NCBI RefSeq assembly: GCF_016864015.1
Contig: NZ_CP045067.1
Location: 2,106,001-2,170,000 of the forward strand
Reading direction: 5' to 3'
DNA length: 64,000 nucleotides
Source: Lacinutrix sp. WUR7
Lineage (GTDB): Bacteria > Bacteroidota > Bacteroidia > Flavobacteriales > Flavobacteriaceae
Position 1 is the stretch's first letter; each line of letters opens with the position of its first letter. Both the position numbers and the translations under genes were made by a program. The notes below the pieces were generated by a model. It worked only from the letters and a program-made list of their open reading frames with translations. It was not told the DNA's origin and did no database searches. Positions 44,078-52,328 of the stretch are shown here, in pieces.

Positions 44078-45325
44078 TTATTTCTGTATGCCTATAGAAC
44101 CACTGGGAGAGGGGCAAAGTGTATAGGTGAAATCTGGCTGAATATTAGCCTCATGACGATGTGAAACAAACAGAATACTGGTCTCACTTTCCTTTGCAAT
44201 TTTGTTTATTAATGCAATAATGAGTGCGGTGCCTTCATCATCTACATGAATTAATGGTTCGTCTAAAATAAGTAAAGGAGGATGTTTAATCATAGCTCGG
44301 GCTATTAATACCAATCGTTGTATAGCTGGTGATAATTTAAGAAAAGAGGTGTTTTTTTCTTTACTTAAATTTAAAACTTCCATCCACATCGCTGCAGTAC
44401 GTACTTGTAACGTAGTTGGTGTTTGATATAGTCCGATACTATCAAAAAATCCCGAAATAATCATTTGTTCTACGGTATGGTTTCGATGAAACAATTCTAA
44501 CATCGAAGGACTAATATATCCAATTTTCTGTTTTATATCCCAAACACTTTCACCAGAGCCTTTTTTCTTGCCAAAGAGATATACTTCTTGACCATAAGCC
44601 TTGGTGTTGTTCCCATAAATCATGGATAGTAAGGTGGTTTTTCCAGATCCGTTGGGACCTATTAACTGCCAAAATTCCTTTTTTTTAATGGTCCAGTTAA
44701 TATCTTGTAGAATGGGACGATCGTCATAACTTACATGTATATGCTTCAGGTCTACCAATACTTCAGGAATATTTGTATAGGTTGTTATTGGTTGGGGGAT
44801 TTCTTTATCAAAAACAAAATCACTTTTTTTAAAAGGATATGCTGCAATTGGTGCCACTGCTTTAAGTGCATCTTTTTCAAATGTAATTACATGTGTGATT
44901 ATTGGAAGTAAATCTTCCTGTCTATTAAAAATAAATACGATAGGCATTTCTTTAGACACCGAAATTAATTGCTGTTTTAATAAAGCAACAGAAGCGATGT
45001 CTAAGGTTTCATAAGGATTATTTAATACTATAAAATCTGGTTTTTGTTGTAGCAAATAAGTCAGTAATGCTTTTTTTTGCTCACCAGTAGATAATGTTCT
45101 AAGACTTCTGTTTTTTCCTGATGTTAACTTAAAAATATCATATTTTTCTTCCTCTTGAATATGTTTTTCTAAAATAGCATTTGAAAATAAAACACCTTTC
45201 TTTCCTTTTAATCCAGGCAAATTATATGCACCATAAAGTAATGGAGATAACCAATTGTCTTGTGGTGAAAGTTTGGTGTATTCTATTGCGTAATGATTTT
45301 GTGTTTGTTGCATGTTTCCTTGCAT
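44078..45325 (-). CDS. tandem ABC ATPase with half-degenerate sites (ModF-like)
   Basis: 415 residues, two ABC halves. The first half (1-175) has no P-loop at all but has a good signature motif LSTGEQKK (78-85) and a Walker-B-like FIVLNNP with N instead of D. The second half has a full P-loop GPNGSGKTTLL (223-233) and LLILDEPLIHVD, but its signature is degenerate (LSPAIQR). In an ABC dimer the P-loop of one half pairs with the signature of the other, so one composite ATP site looks intact and the other dead. This layout resembles ModF. Substrate unknown; no permease beside it. Confidence 0.75.
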   Translation of the reverse strand: MQGNMQQTQNHYAIEYTKLSPQDNWLSPLLYGAYNLPGLKGKKGVLFSNAILEKHIQEEEKYDIFKLTSGKNRSLRTLSTGEQKKALLTYLLQQKPDFIVLNNPYETLDIASVALLKQQLISVSKEMPIVFIFNRQEDLLPIITHVITFEKDALKAVAPIAAYPFKKSDFVFDKEIPQPITTYTNIPEVLVDLKHIHVSYDDRPILQDINWTIKKKEFWQLIGPNGSGKTTLLSMIYGNNTKAYGQEVYLFGKKKGSGESVWDIKQKIGYISPSMLELFHRNHTVEQMIISGFFDSIGLYQTPTTLQVRTAAMWMEVLNLSKEKNTSFLKLSPAIQRLVLIARAMIKHPPLLILDEPLIHVDDEGTALIIALINKIAKESETSILFVSHRHEANIQPDFTYTLCPSPSGSIGIQK

Positions 45326-45426
45326 TTAGAGAGGTGTTGTTGTATTGTCGCTAACGGTTAGGTGTATGGGATTTTTATTTAGGCTAGAACTAATAGGTTA
45401 TTATAGATGGTGTAAGCAAGCTTTTT

Positions 45427-45546
45427 TTATTGCTTTATGAATTTTAAAGTATTTCCATTTTCAAATTTCAAAAAATAAATTCCGTTAGTTAAATTTTGAA
45501 TATCGATTTTTTTATTATTTGTTGTGGCACGTTTTTTTTTATTCAT
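45427..45546 (-). pseudogene. remnant of a Type IX sorting domain
   Basis: A 39-codon frame on the minus strand reads KIDIQNLTNGIYFLKFENGN and TLKFIKQ at its end, the final two strands of a T9SS type A sorting domain. It has no signal peptide or upstream domain. It starts in an ATG that overlaps the stop of the M50-like gene (45546-45548), so the rest of the original gene appears to have been lost. Confidence 0.6.
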
Positions 45547-46298
45547 TACGGTAATATTTTTGGTCCGATTATATTCATCCACAAAATAAATCCCGCAATT
45601 CCACCAATAAATCCGCTTAAAATAAAAGTCAGACGTATCTTTTTAGGTATTATTCGAAAAACTACATAAATAGCAATTACAGTTCCTATAGTAGCTAAAA
45701 TTAATGGCATTGTTCCTGACCATAAATTTAAACTTTGTGAAATATGTAACTCATCTCCACCGAACCAAGTTCCGTTTGGCGAAATTAATTCTCCACCAAT
45801 TGAAGTTATAAGATTAAATATTTCTCGTAACCAGAATAAAGAAAGGAAAATAGCAATCCAATCTAAAGCTTTCAATCCGTTTTTGTAAATAGATTTCCTA
45901 CGCCATATTAAAATTAATAATCCAATAGTTCCTGTCAAAGTTGTTTGTAAAGGACCTCCAACTGTAACGAGTAAACCACTATTTGATTTTTCACTCCAAT
46001 AACGTTTCTGTAAAACATTATTGTATTCTTCTACTTTTTCTTTAATACTATTTGGCCAAGAATCATATTCAATATTCGCATAATCTTTTGTGAAATCTCT
46101 AACAGCTATTACATCTTCGTCCTCTAAATATCCTTTTGGCAAATAATTCATACTTCCATAATGTAGCGTAGTTTCATATCCAAAGGATTTTGCTACAATT
46201 ATATGTCCATATTCATGACTTATTGTTCCAATTACTGCGAACAAGATAAATCCGATTGTCAGAACCAAGAATGATTTTATGTTAATTGAAATGTTCAT
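45546..46298 (-). CDS. membrane HExxH protein (M50-like)
   Basis: 250 residues with about five hydrophobic helices. HEYGH at 28-32 is in the first helix region, as in intramembrane metalloproteases (M50/S2P); a further NLITSIGGEL and a GGPLQTTLTG segment appear later, though a classic third aspartate motif is not certain. A soluble domain of about 70 residues follows the first helix. It is likely an integral-membrane zinc protease or an inactive relative. Single gene in an accessory stretch. Confidence 0.6.
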   Translation of the reverse strand: MNISINIKSFLVLTIGFILFAVIGTISHEYGHIIVAKSFGYETTLHYGSMNYLPKGYLEDEDVIAVRDFTKDYANIEYDSWPNSIKEKVEEYNNVLQKRYWSEKSNSGLLVTVGGPLQTTLTGTIGLLILIWRRKSIYKNGLKALDWIAIFLSLFWLREIFNLITSIGGELISPNGTWFGGDELHISQSLNLWSGTMPLILATIGTVIAIYVVFRIIPKKIRLTFILSGFIGGIAGFILWMNIIGPKILP

Positions 46299-46455
46299 TC
46301 AAATGTGCTACAACTCGTAATACAATACCCTTTATCACTAATATCCATTAAAGAAATCATGATACAGTCACTTTCATATTACCATTATCTTATAAAGATA
46401 ATTTTTTTATTGTAGGAAAAGAAGCTTTTCTTAGTTGGAGATGTAAGTCTTTGGT

Positions 46456-47514
46456 TTACCCTTCGGCATTAAAAAATACCTTGTAGTAATACATCTTCTT
46501 TTCATCGTCATAACCACGTTCTAGAAATTCTTCGGCAGCATCTGGAGCATCAATATCTAGTTTAATCTGGATATTAGTATCTAGTTTAATCTCTGTTTTA
46601 ATTTTCTTTTTATCCTTTTTAACAACCGCTTCGGCTAAATCAAATTGGTTACGCAGTAATACCTTTTGTTCTTCTTCGTATTCCTTTTTAAAATCTTCAA
46701 AAAGTTGAATGTGGTTTTCGTCTTTAAAAACTTCTTCTTTAAAATTTTCAACGTTTATCGTTTCATTCTCTTTAAAATAGTCAATGGTTTTTGCTAAAAA
46801 TATGTTTCGTTCTTGTTCGCCAAAACTGTTTTTTAAAATTTCGGTAGAAAACTCACTACACATATCTAAATAGTTATGTGTATGGTTATTCATATCATCT
46901 GCATACTTAATATTTAAGAACTTGTCTAACCAATATTGGGCGTCATAACTATTATTATCTACACTTAAAATAATGTTTCCTTCCATATCTGTCTGATTTA
47001 AAATCAAACAACCTTTGTCCACTTTTTTAGATGAAATCCCTTGTTGTACTAAAACATCATAACTATTGTCTTCTAAATAGGTTTGAAAGAAATTGGTTTT
47101 GTTTTCAATTTTAAAAATACCAATAGCATTAGTAACCATTTCTTTGTATTCTATACCTTCAAATAGCGCAACTAAAACATCTCCTGTTTTTATTTGAGCA
47201 GAATCACTTTGTTCAAACAAATGTTTTACTATATTTTTAGAAGTTTCTACAAAGGCATCATCATCGGTGAAAATACTTTTTGCATACGAATTGATTTCAT
47301 TAAGTTCTACATTTGCATGATGGTTAAAACGATAACTTTGTACCACATTACCGAAAGGTCTTAGCAAAAACGGAAGCATAAGCTCATAACTTTGTTCATC
47401 AAAATGGACTTCTTTATCTGAAAAAGCATTTTTAGTGTCGTTATGTTTATTACCAACTTTATGAATAATAAATTTTGAAATGGTTGCGAGTTTACGTGTA
47501 ATCATGGTGTTCAT
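46456..47514 (-). CDS. nucleoid-associated protein (NdpA/YejK family)
   Basis: 352 residues, cytoplasmic. Opens ITRKLATISKFIIHKVGNKHND with the FIIHKVGN motif of NdpA-like proteins, and contains HFDEQSYELMLPFLLRPF and a long acidic/lysine coiled region near 260-320. NdpA/YejK associates with the nucleoid in E. coli; its molecular role there is poorly defined. The gene is monocistronic and sits just outside the sigma-factor cluster, with no copy of its promoter motif. Confidence 0.85.
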   Translation of the reverse strand: MNTMITRKLATISKFIIHKVGNKHNDTKNAFSDKEVHFDEQSYELMLPFLLRPFGNVVQSYRFNHHANVELNEINSYAKSIFTDDDAFVETSKNIVKHLFEQSDSAQIKTGDVLVALFEGIEYKEMVTNAIGIFKIENKTNFFQTYLEDNSYDVLVQQGISSKKVDKGCLILNQTDMEGNIILSVDNNSYDAQYWLDKFLNIKYADDMNNHTHNYLDMCSEFSTEILKNSFGEQERNIFLAKTIDYFKENETINVENFKEEVFKDENHIQLFEDFKKEYEEEQKVLLRNQFDLAEAVVKKDKKKIKTEIKLDTNIQIKLDIDAPDAAEEFLERGYDDEKKMYYYKVFFNAEG

Positions 47515-47555
47515 TTTGAGACTACAATACTAATCATTTACTAGCAAAAAGGCAT

Positions 47556-47585
47556 AAAAAAACCGAAGCTTTTTACTTCGGTTTT
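47556..47585 (-). terminator. terminator of collagen-like gene 1 (CCGAAG type)
   Basis: AAAACCGAAG, loop, CTTCGGTTTT: the first of a set of similar hairpins behind genes of the sigma-factor cluster. Confidence 0.75.
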
Positions 47586-47605
47586 AAATATTTGTATTTT
47601 AAATT

Positions 47606-48253
47606 TTAGTAATCTAAACCTAGTATATCGATAACTTCTTCATAAGACATTTTTGAATAATCTAAATTCGTTTTTGTTGAACTACTAGGGATTATTATAT
47701 ATCTAAAAAGCGCTGTTGAAGAAATAGTCCAAGTAGGTTCTGGACCTTCTCTTCGTAATCGAATTTTAATGTTAGATAATTCTGGATAATAAGTAAATAT
47801 ATGATCTGTGGTTCCACCACTAATAGTCACAGGTAAAGGAGTAATAGTTCCAGTAGGCCAAACTTCGGGAACAAAATTATTGAATTTCGCATATACTAAT
47901 ACAACGCCACTATTATATATATCACTAGTTATTTCTGGTGCACTAGCATTAAACTCTGCGTAAGAAGTATACCCATTACTGATAAAGGTTTGACCATCTG
48001 GTCCAAACCAATCGGAGGTTATTACATTAGCATTGCCATCTTCTCCGTCTTCTCCATTTGTACCATTAGTACCGTCTGCGCCATCTACACCGTTAGTGCC
48101 ATTTAAACCAGCAGGTCCTGTTAGTCCTATAGCACCATCTTGTCCGTCCATGCCATCATCACCATCTTCTGGTGAACAAGAAAAGCTAAAAGCTACTAAT
48201 AATGCTAAAAGAAAATACTTAGTTTTTGTAATTGTGGTTTTCATACGTTTCAT
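47606..48253 (-). CDS. collagen-like repeat lipoprotein (longer paralog)
   Basis: 215 residues. Lipoprotein signal ending FSFSCSPEDG; the acidic residues after the cysteine suggest a surface-export signal as known for Bacteroidota. About 15 Gly-X-Y triplets (DGMDGQDGAIGLTGPAGLNG and on) form a collagen-like rod, followed by about 140 residues of beta-rich head (TFISNGYTSYAEFNASAPEI..TLRYIIIPSS). Its signal peptide is almost identical to that of the next gene. A promoter motif lies 37 bases upstream. I expect a surface stalk with an unknown head. Confidence 0.8.
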   Translation of the reverse strand: MKRMKTTITKTKYFLLALLVAFSFSCSPEDGDDGMDGQDGAIGLTGPAGLNGTNGVDGADGTNGTNGEDGEDGNANVITSDWFGPDGQTFISNGYTSYAEFNASAPEITSDIYNSGVVLVYAKFNNFVPEVWPTGTITPLPVTISGGTTDHIFTYYPELSNIKIRLRREGPEPTWTISSTALFRYIIIPSSSTKTNLDYSKMSYEEVIDILGLDY

Positions 48254-48289
48254 AATTTTAAATTTTATTGATTAATAATTGTTTCTCGT

Positions 48290-48318
48290 TTAATGCTATG
48301 TTTTATAAAAGGTTAACA
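48290..48318 (-). promoter_or_regulatory. sigma-factor promoter motif for collagen-like gene 1
   Basis: TGTTAACC (48318-48311), 16 bases, ATTAA (48294-48290). Confidence 0.75.
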
Positions 48319-48325
48319 TGAAGAC

Positions 48326-48356
48326 AAAAAAAAACCGAAGTTTTTACTCCGGTTTT
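48326..48356 (-). terminator. terminator of collagen-like gene 2 (CCGAAG type)
   Basis: AAAACCGAAG..CTCCGGTTTT with a G-U pair. It lies only 8 bases from the promoter motif of the next gene. Confidence 0.75.
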
Positions 48357-48376
48357 AAATATTTTAAAGATGTAGT

Positions 48377-48940
48377 TTAGTAAGCAATTCCGTAATAATC
48401 GCATACAGCATAGTAATCTGTAGGGTCTACTCCAGCTTGGTTTAAATCGTTTAATGCTTGTTGTTTTGCGGTCGCGCTAGTTCTACCGGTTGTTGTGTTA
48501 TTAGATTCTATAATAACCATTTTAAGTAAAGTATAACGATTTGCAGGAATAGAAACAGAAGCACCGGTTATTCTATCGTAAAAAGTTAGTTCTATAGCTC
48601 CGTTTATTAAAATGGTTTTAATCTCGTCGTTAAAACTAGTGCCAGGTATTGGGTAATAATTACTGTTACGTTGAATGTAGACGAAAACACCATCGTTATC
48701 TAAAACATCTTGGGTTAGTTGCGCTGTGGAAATGTTTATAGTCGTCCCAGTTAAGGCAGAAATGTCATAGGTGTATGTTTCTACATTGGCATTTCCATCT
48801 TCCCCATTGGTGCCAGTTGCACCTATAGCGCCATCTGCACCGTCTTCACCATCTTCTGGTGAACAAGAAAAACTAAAAGCTACTAAAAGTGCTAAAAGAA
48901 AATACTTAGATTTTGAAATTGTTGTTTTCATACGTTTCAT
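48377..48940 (-). CDS. collagen-like repeat lipoprotein (shorter paralog)
   Basis: 187 residues. Signal peptide nearly identical to that of the neighbour (KYFLLALLVAFSFSCSPEDG). Here only about seven Gly-X-Y triplets (GEDGADGAIGATGTNGEDGN) separate the lipobox from a different head domain (NVETYTYDISALTGTTINIS..TARTALL-like strands). The two paralogs share leader and rod but not head, so they arose by duplication with head divergence or swapping. Its own promoter motif lies 37 bases upstream and its terminator 21 bases past the stop. Confidence 0.8.
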   Translation of the reverse strand: MKRMKTTISKSKYFLLALLVAFSFSCSPEDGEDGADGAIGATGTNGEDGNANVETYTYDISALTGTTINISTAQLTQDVLDNDGVFVYIQRNSNYYPIPGTSFNDEIKTILINGAIELTFYDRITGASVSIPANRYTLLKMVIIESNNTTTGRTSATAKQQALNDLNQAGVDPTDYYAVCDYYGIAY

Positions 48941-48976
48941 AATTTTAAATTTTATTGATTAATATTTATTTACTGT

Positions 48977-49005
48977 TTAATGGAAGGGTTTTAAAAAGGT
49001 TAACA
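48977..49005 (-). promoter_or_regulatory. sigma-factor promoter motif for collagen-like gene 2
   Basis: TGTTAACC (49005-48998), 16 bases, ATTAA (48981-48977). Confidence 0.75.
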
Positions 49006-49012
49006 TCACTTT

Positions 49013-49046
49013 AAAAAAAAGTCGAAGTATTTTTCCTCCGACTTTT
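49013..49046 (-). terminator. terminator of the candidate small RNA
   Basis: AAAAGTCGGAG / CTTCGACTTTT (one G-U) with a T8 run on the minus strand. Confidence 0.65.
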
Positions 49047-49122
49047 AATGCAGCAGTTTCCTGCTTGTCTATAGTAACCCAAAAAAAATACTATAGATTT
49101 TTTGTTTCCTTAGTAGCACCTA
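49013..49122 (-). ncRNA. candidate small RNA of the sigma-factor regulon
   Basis: Between a promoter motif (49129-49157) and a T-rich terminator (49013-49046) lies a stretch of about 110 bases with no ATG-started frame of note. It would fold an AGCAG-GAAA-CTGCT hairpin with a GNRA-like loop just before the terminator stem (AAAAGTCGGAG / CTTCGACTTTT). The 335-base gap between collagen-like gene 2 and the barrel protein contains nothing else. A very short protein cannot be fully excluded. Confidence 0.45.
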
Positions 49123-49128
49123 TACGTG

Positions 49129-49157
49129 TTAATGTTTTTTTTTACGAAAGGTTAACC
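49129..49157 (-). promoter_or_regulatory. sigma-factor promoter motif ahead of candidate small RNA
   Basis: GGTTAACC (49157-49150; palindromic), 16 bases, ATTAA (49133-49129). No gene starts within 90 bases downstream. Confidence 0.6.
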
Positions 49158-49167
49158 GTTTAATAAA

Positions 49168-49198
49168 AAAAGCTTCAGAAGATTATTCTGAAGCTTTT
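49168..49198 (-). terminator. terminator after the barrel-protein gene
   Basis: AAAAGCTTCAGAA / TTCTGAAGCTTTT, a 13-bp perfect stem. It lies ten bases from the next promoter motif. Confidence 0.8.
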
Positions 49199-49275
49199 GC
49201 ATTGGTAGACTAATTCAAATAAAATAAATAGATAATAGCAGGTATTGTTATATGTAGATTAGTTCGTTTTTCTTT

Positions 49276-49788
49276 TTAAAGATTTAATAAAACCCCAGCA
49301 TTTATAACTACTTGACTGTAGTCACTAATTACAAACTTTGGTTCTAGATAGACTTTTAGTTTTTCGGTAAATTGGTAGGTTGCACCAGCTCCTATATTAG
49401 CACCTAAAGCATTATCTGTTACTTGTTTTGTTTCATAGTCAAATAAGTCATTATAATAGGAGTTTCCTGTTTTGTAACTAGAAAAGTTTATTCCAGCAAC
49501 AGGGTATACTTTTAATTTATTTTCAAGGATATTAAAATAGTAATGTGCATTTACATCACCAGCAAGTAAACTGCGTTTATAACCATATACTTGATTCCCG
49601 AAAAAATAAGAAGCACTAGGAGAAATCGCAATGTTATCGGTAATAGTAAAAACGCCTTTTAATGTAAATCCGGGACCAGAAATTTTTTCGTTATAACCCA
49701 ATCCGCCACCTATAGAGATTTGCGCTTGTATTTGTGTTGCGAATAAAAAGAATAATGTGAATAGAAATACGATGTTTTTTGTTTTCAT
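49276..49788 (-). CDS. outer-membrane beta-barrel protein
   Basis: About 170 residues from ATG 49788: signal peptide (KTKNIVFLFTLFFLFATQIQAQ), then amphipathic beta strands (ISIGGGLGYNEKISGPGFTLKG, HYYFNILENKLKVYPVAGINF, ATYQFTEKLKVYLEPKFVISDYSQVVINAGVLLNL), closing with an aromatic/hydrophobic strand as in OmpA/OmpX-like barrels. The promoter motif lies 29 bases upstream of another in-frame ATG at 49875, which would add a 29-residue leader. I prefer 49788 because its signal peptide is standard; the mRNA would then have a leader of about 110 bases. Confidence 0.75.
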   Translation of the reverse strand: MKTKNIVFLFTLFFLFATQIQAQISIGGGLGYNEKISGPGFTLKGVFTITDNIAISPSASYFFGNQVYGYKRSLLAGDVNAHYYFNILENKLKVYPVAGINFSSYKTGNSYYNDLFDYETKQVTDNALGANIGAGATYQFTEKLKVYLEPKFVISDYSQVVINAGVLLNL

Positions 49789-49903
49789 AAAAGGGTTGTT
49801 TGTTAATTGTACATTTTTACTTGACGTCATGTTATGGTCGTTTTTGTAGTAGTTAATTGTTTTTAAATAATTCATTTAATACTTTTTTTTTGGATTATAA
49901 TTA

Positions 49904-49932
49904 TTAATGTAAATACCAGAAAAAGGTTAACA
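49904..49932 (-). promoter_or_regulatory. sigma-factor promoter motif for the barrel protein
   Basis: TGTTAACC (49932-49925), 16 bases, ATTAA (49908-49904). It begins four bases past the stop of the upstream DUF4412 gene. Confidence 0.75.
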
Positions 49933-49935
49933 ACT

Positions 49936-50760
49936 TTACATCATTTTTTTATAATCACTACCATTTATGGTAAGCTTGCTTTTTTCTAGTGCAATACATT
50001 TCATTACCATAATTTGTTCTTTTCTTTTGGAAGTATTTGTGATATGCATTTCCATGGTTAAACCATTAATCATCGACATCCAAGATTGGTTTAGACCTTT
50101 TTTAGCTTTTGCTTTGTAGAATGATTTGGAGAAAGAAACTCCAGCATCTTGGGTTACCCAAATGTTTCCATGATAGTCTTTACCTTCTACCTCATATTCA
50201 TGACAGGTATAATTAAGGATGGTTTTTGTTTTTCCGGTTGGTGTAATTTTTACTTCTTGCTCTTCCATAGCATCCTCTGTCATATTATCAAAATCTAAAG
50301 GAATAGACATTTGTTTTTTCTCATCATTTATTTCCATAAACATGATTGCTCTTTTTTCAGACATATCCATCACAGTAATCATTTTGGTATTGTTGTTTTC
50401 TAAATCCATACTGCTACCAATATAATTATCGTCATTATTTAAAAAATAATGGATGTTTGTATGGTGCTTATCACTTTCAACTTGCATTACAAACTTGTGT
50501 GTAAATACATAGGCTTTCTGTATTTCTGAAGAAGAACGATTACTCGTTTGGCGTTGTTCTTTTTTATTTTGCTTCTTTCTATTAAAAGTAGAGTCGAATG
50601 TTTTTTCGGTTTCTCTGGTGGTTTTCTCATCTACTTTCTTTTCTAAAGTTCGTTCTGCAGCGCGTTCAGCTGCATTGCCGAATTTTTTTAAAAGCTGTGC
50701 TTGCGTATTTGTAGATAGACTTAGACTTAAGATTATTAGTGCTAGTTTTAAAAATTTCAT
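49936..50760 (-). CDS. DUF4412-type exported protein
   Basis: 274 residues. Signal peptide ending STNTQAQ. A lysine/glutamate-rich helix (about 25-80, with many KK/RR pairs) leads to a beta domain: YVFTHKFVMQVESDKHHTNIHYFLN, then TILNYTCHEYEVEGKDYHGNIWVTQD, the DUF4412 pattern of conserved strands. Function unknown; similar proteins are found next to envelope-stress or secretion genes. It has its own copy of the promoter motif 28 bases upstream and no obvious hairpin terminator. Confidence 0.75.
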   Translation of the reverse strand: MKFLKLALIILSLSLSTNTQAQLLKKFGNAAERAAERTLEKKVDEKTTRETEKTFDSTFNRKKQNKKEQRQTSNRSSSEIQKAYVFTHKFVMQVESDKHHTNIHYFLNNDDNYIGSSMDLENNNTKMITVMDMSEKRAIMFMEINDEKKQMSIPLDFDNMTEDAMEEQEVKITPTGKTKTILNYTCHEYEVEGKDYHGNIWVTQDAGVSFSKSFYKAKAKKGLNQSWMSMINGLTMEMHITNTSKRKEQIMVMKCIALEKSKLTINGSDYKKMM

Positions 50761-50787
50761 GATAACATGTTTTAAGATTACACCTTA

Positions 50788-50816
50788 TTAATAGGGAACT
50801 TTATAAGAGGTTAACA
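50788..50816 (-). promoter_or_regulatory. sigma-factor promoter motif for the DUF4412 gene
   Basis: TGTTAACC (50816-50809), 16 bases, ATTAA (50792-50788). Confidence 0.75.
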
Positions 50817-50825
50817 TTTGGTATA

Positions 50826-50853
50826 AAAAAAACCGAAGACTAGCTTCGGTTTT
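50826..50853 (-). terminator. terminator of the caspase-like gene (CCGAAG type)
   Basis: AAAACCGAAG..CTTCGGTTTT, perfect stem, ten bases from the next promoter motif. Confidence 0.8.
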
Positions 50854-50871
50854 AATTTTAGCAATTTGGTT

Positions 50872-52215
50872 TTATAAGAATGTGGAAGCACCAACACCAG
50901 AAGCACTTGGAGAAGAAGTACCAACACCATCATTATCATCTTCATATTGTGGTTGTTCATTTCTAGCGTCATTAGCAAGAATATATACTTGCGCTTCGTA
51001 CATAGAAATTTTTCCGTCAGCATTTAAATCGGCATTAACCGTGTTTCCTGTAATGGGATCTTTTCCAGTGACAGCAGCAAAAAAATGATAGGTAAATTCG
51101 CCAAACATACCAGAAGTATGTGAATAGGTAACTTGAAATTCTGTTCCAGAGGTCATGATAACCCTATTTGGTCCTTTAAAATCCCAAATAACACCACCAC
51201 TATAACATGGTTTTACTACAGCAATCATAGAATTCATTGGTAAGGCATTAATTTTACTAGCTAAAAAGTCATCTGTCAATGCGGTAGAAGAATTATAGTA
51301 AAAAAACTGTTCGTCTACATTGTCATTAATACCAGCTCTATTATCATCGCCATTACTATCTATAACTCCAGAGTTTCCATAGCTTGGATTGTAGGTGTCG
51401 TTACCGCCTCCGTGATTATTCATCATTAAAAAGAATTTGGTATTGGAATTCATTCTGTTTCCTAAATACGAAAATGCATTATTTAAGCCTGTTTGATTTG
51501 CGGCATAATGTACAGGAATGTCACTATCCTCGCCAATACCATTTTTATATACTACACGAATGTTGTCTTCGGGATAACCTTTATCTAATAAAATAGAGTA
51601 CATGAATTTCACATCGTTCCAATAACGCATGTAGGCATAGCCATCGTTAATTCCGCCACTATAAATAAGTGCTGTTTTGTTTTCTTGCGAAAAATCAAAT
51701 TCACATAATTGCGGATATCTTATACATACATTATAAAATTCTGGTCTAGAAATAAACACTGTCGGACTTAAAATTTGTATTCCGGAAAGGTTATTTATTA
51801 ATAAGGTGGCTAATGAAATGTCTCCTAGGATTTGTGAAGTAGACAGATAGCTTTCATTATTACTTACCTCTAAAGTACCCGTAATTTTAACTTTTTTTCC
51901 GTAGTACTCATTAAGGTTTAATTCATTTTCTAAGTCGGAATCCATATTGATATGAATATAATTTCGCTCGTCTATAAGTCCGTCAACATAGTAATCATTT
52001 TGACTAACCAGTAATTTTGCTGCTTGGTTTTCTACAATAAGAATACCTTCTACTTCAAATTCTTGTCCAATTTGATTACGCCAAGAATCTTTTTTAATAT
52101 TAGAGTAACCAACAATTTCTTGTTCTTGCTCTTGATTTTCAGATTCATTATCATCTGTCACACAAGAAAAGCTTAGCGCTAATAGTAACAGGAATAAAAA
52201 TTTTAATTTTTTCAT
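50872..52215 (-). CDS. caspase-like (clan CD) lipoprotein
   Basis: 447 residues. Lipoprotein signal ending LSFSCVTDDNES, with acidic residues suggesting surface export. Residues about 40-135 form an OB-like domain (FEVEGILIVENQAAKLLVSQ..). The second half has a caspase/legumain-like fold: His268 in MMNNHGGGNDTY and Cys337 in VVKPCYSGG, 69 residues apart, then RVIMTSGTEFQ. An EF-hand-like DLNADGKISMYEAQVY follows near 395-410. It is probably a surface cysteine peptidase cleaving after basic or Asn/Asp residues. It carries its own promoter motif (31 bases upstream) and a CCGAAG terminator. Confidence 0.8.
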   Translation of the reverse strand: MKKLKFLFLLLLALSFSCVTDDNESENQEQEQEIVGYSNIKKDSWRNQIGQEFEVEGILIVENQAAKLLVSQNDYYVDGLIDERNYIHINMDSDLENELNLNEYYGKKVKITGTLEVSNNESYLSTSQILGDISLATLLINNLSGIQILSPTVFISRPEFYNVCIRYPQLCEFDFSQENKTALIYSGGINDGYAYMRYWNDVKFMYSILLDKGYPEDNIRVVYKNGIGEDSDIPVHYAANQTGLNNAFSYLGNRMNSNTKFFLMMNNHGGGNDTYNPSYGNSGVIDSNGDDNRAGINDNVDEQFFYYNSSTALTDDFLASKINALPMNSMIAVVKPCYSGGVIWDFKGPNRVIMTSGTEFQVTYSHTSGMFGEFTYHFFAAVTGKDPITGNTVNADLNADGKISMYEAQVYILANDARNEQPQYEDDNDGVGTSSPSASGVGASTFL

Positions 52216-52245
52216 GATTATTAAGTTTAAAGATTAATACTGCTT

Positions 52246-52274
52246 TTTATGTGTTTGTCTTTAATAGGTTAACA
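52246..52274 (-). promoter_or_regulatory. sigma-factor promoter motif for the caspase-like gene
   Basis: TGTTAACC (52274-52267), 16 bases, ATAAA (52250-52246); one base off the ATTAA core. Confidence 0.7.
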
Positions 52275-52281
52275 TAACAGC

Positions 52282-52313
52282 AAAAAAAAACCGAAGCATA
52301 TTCACTTCGGTTA
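52282..52313 (-). terminator. terminator of the interrupted small gene (CCGAAG type)
   Basis: AACCGAAG..CTTCGGTT with an A9 run on the plus strand that becomes a T-run in the minus-strand RNA. Confidence 0.75.
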
Positions 52314-52328
52314 TAAACATTATATGTT

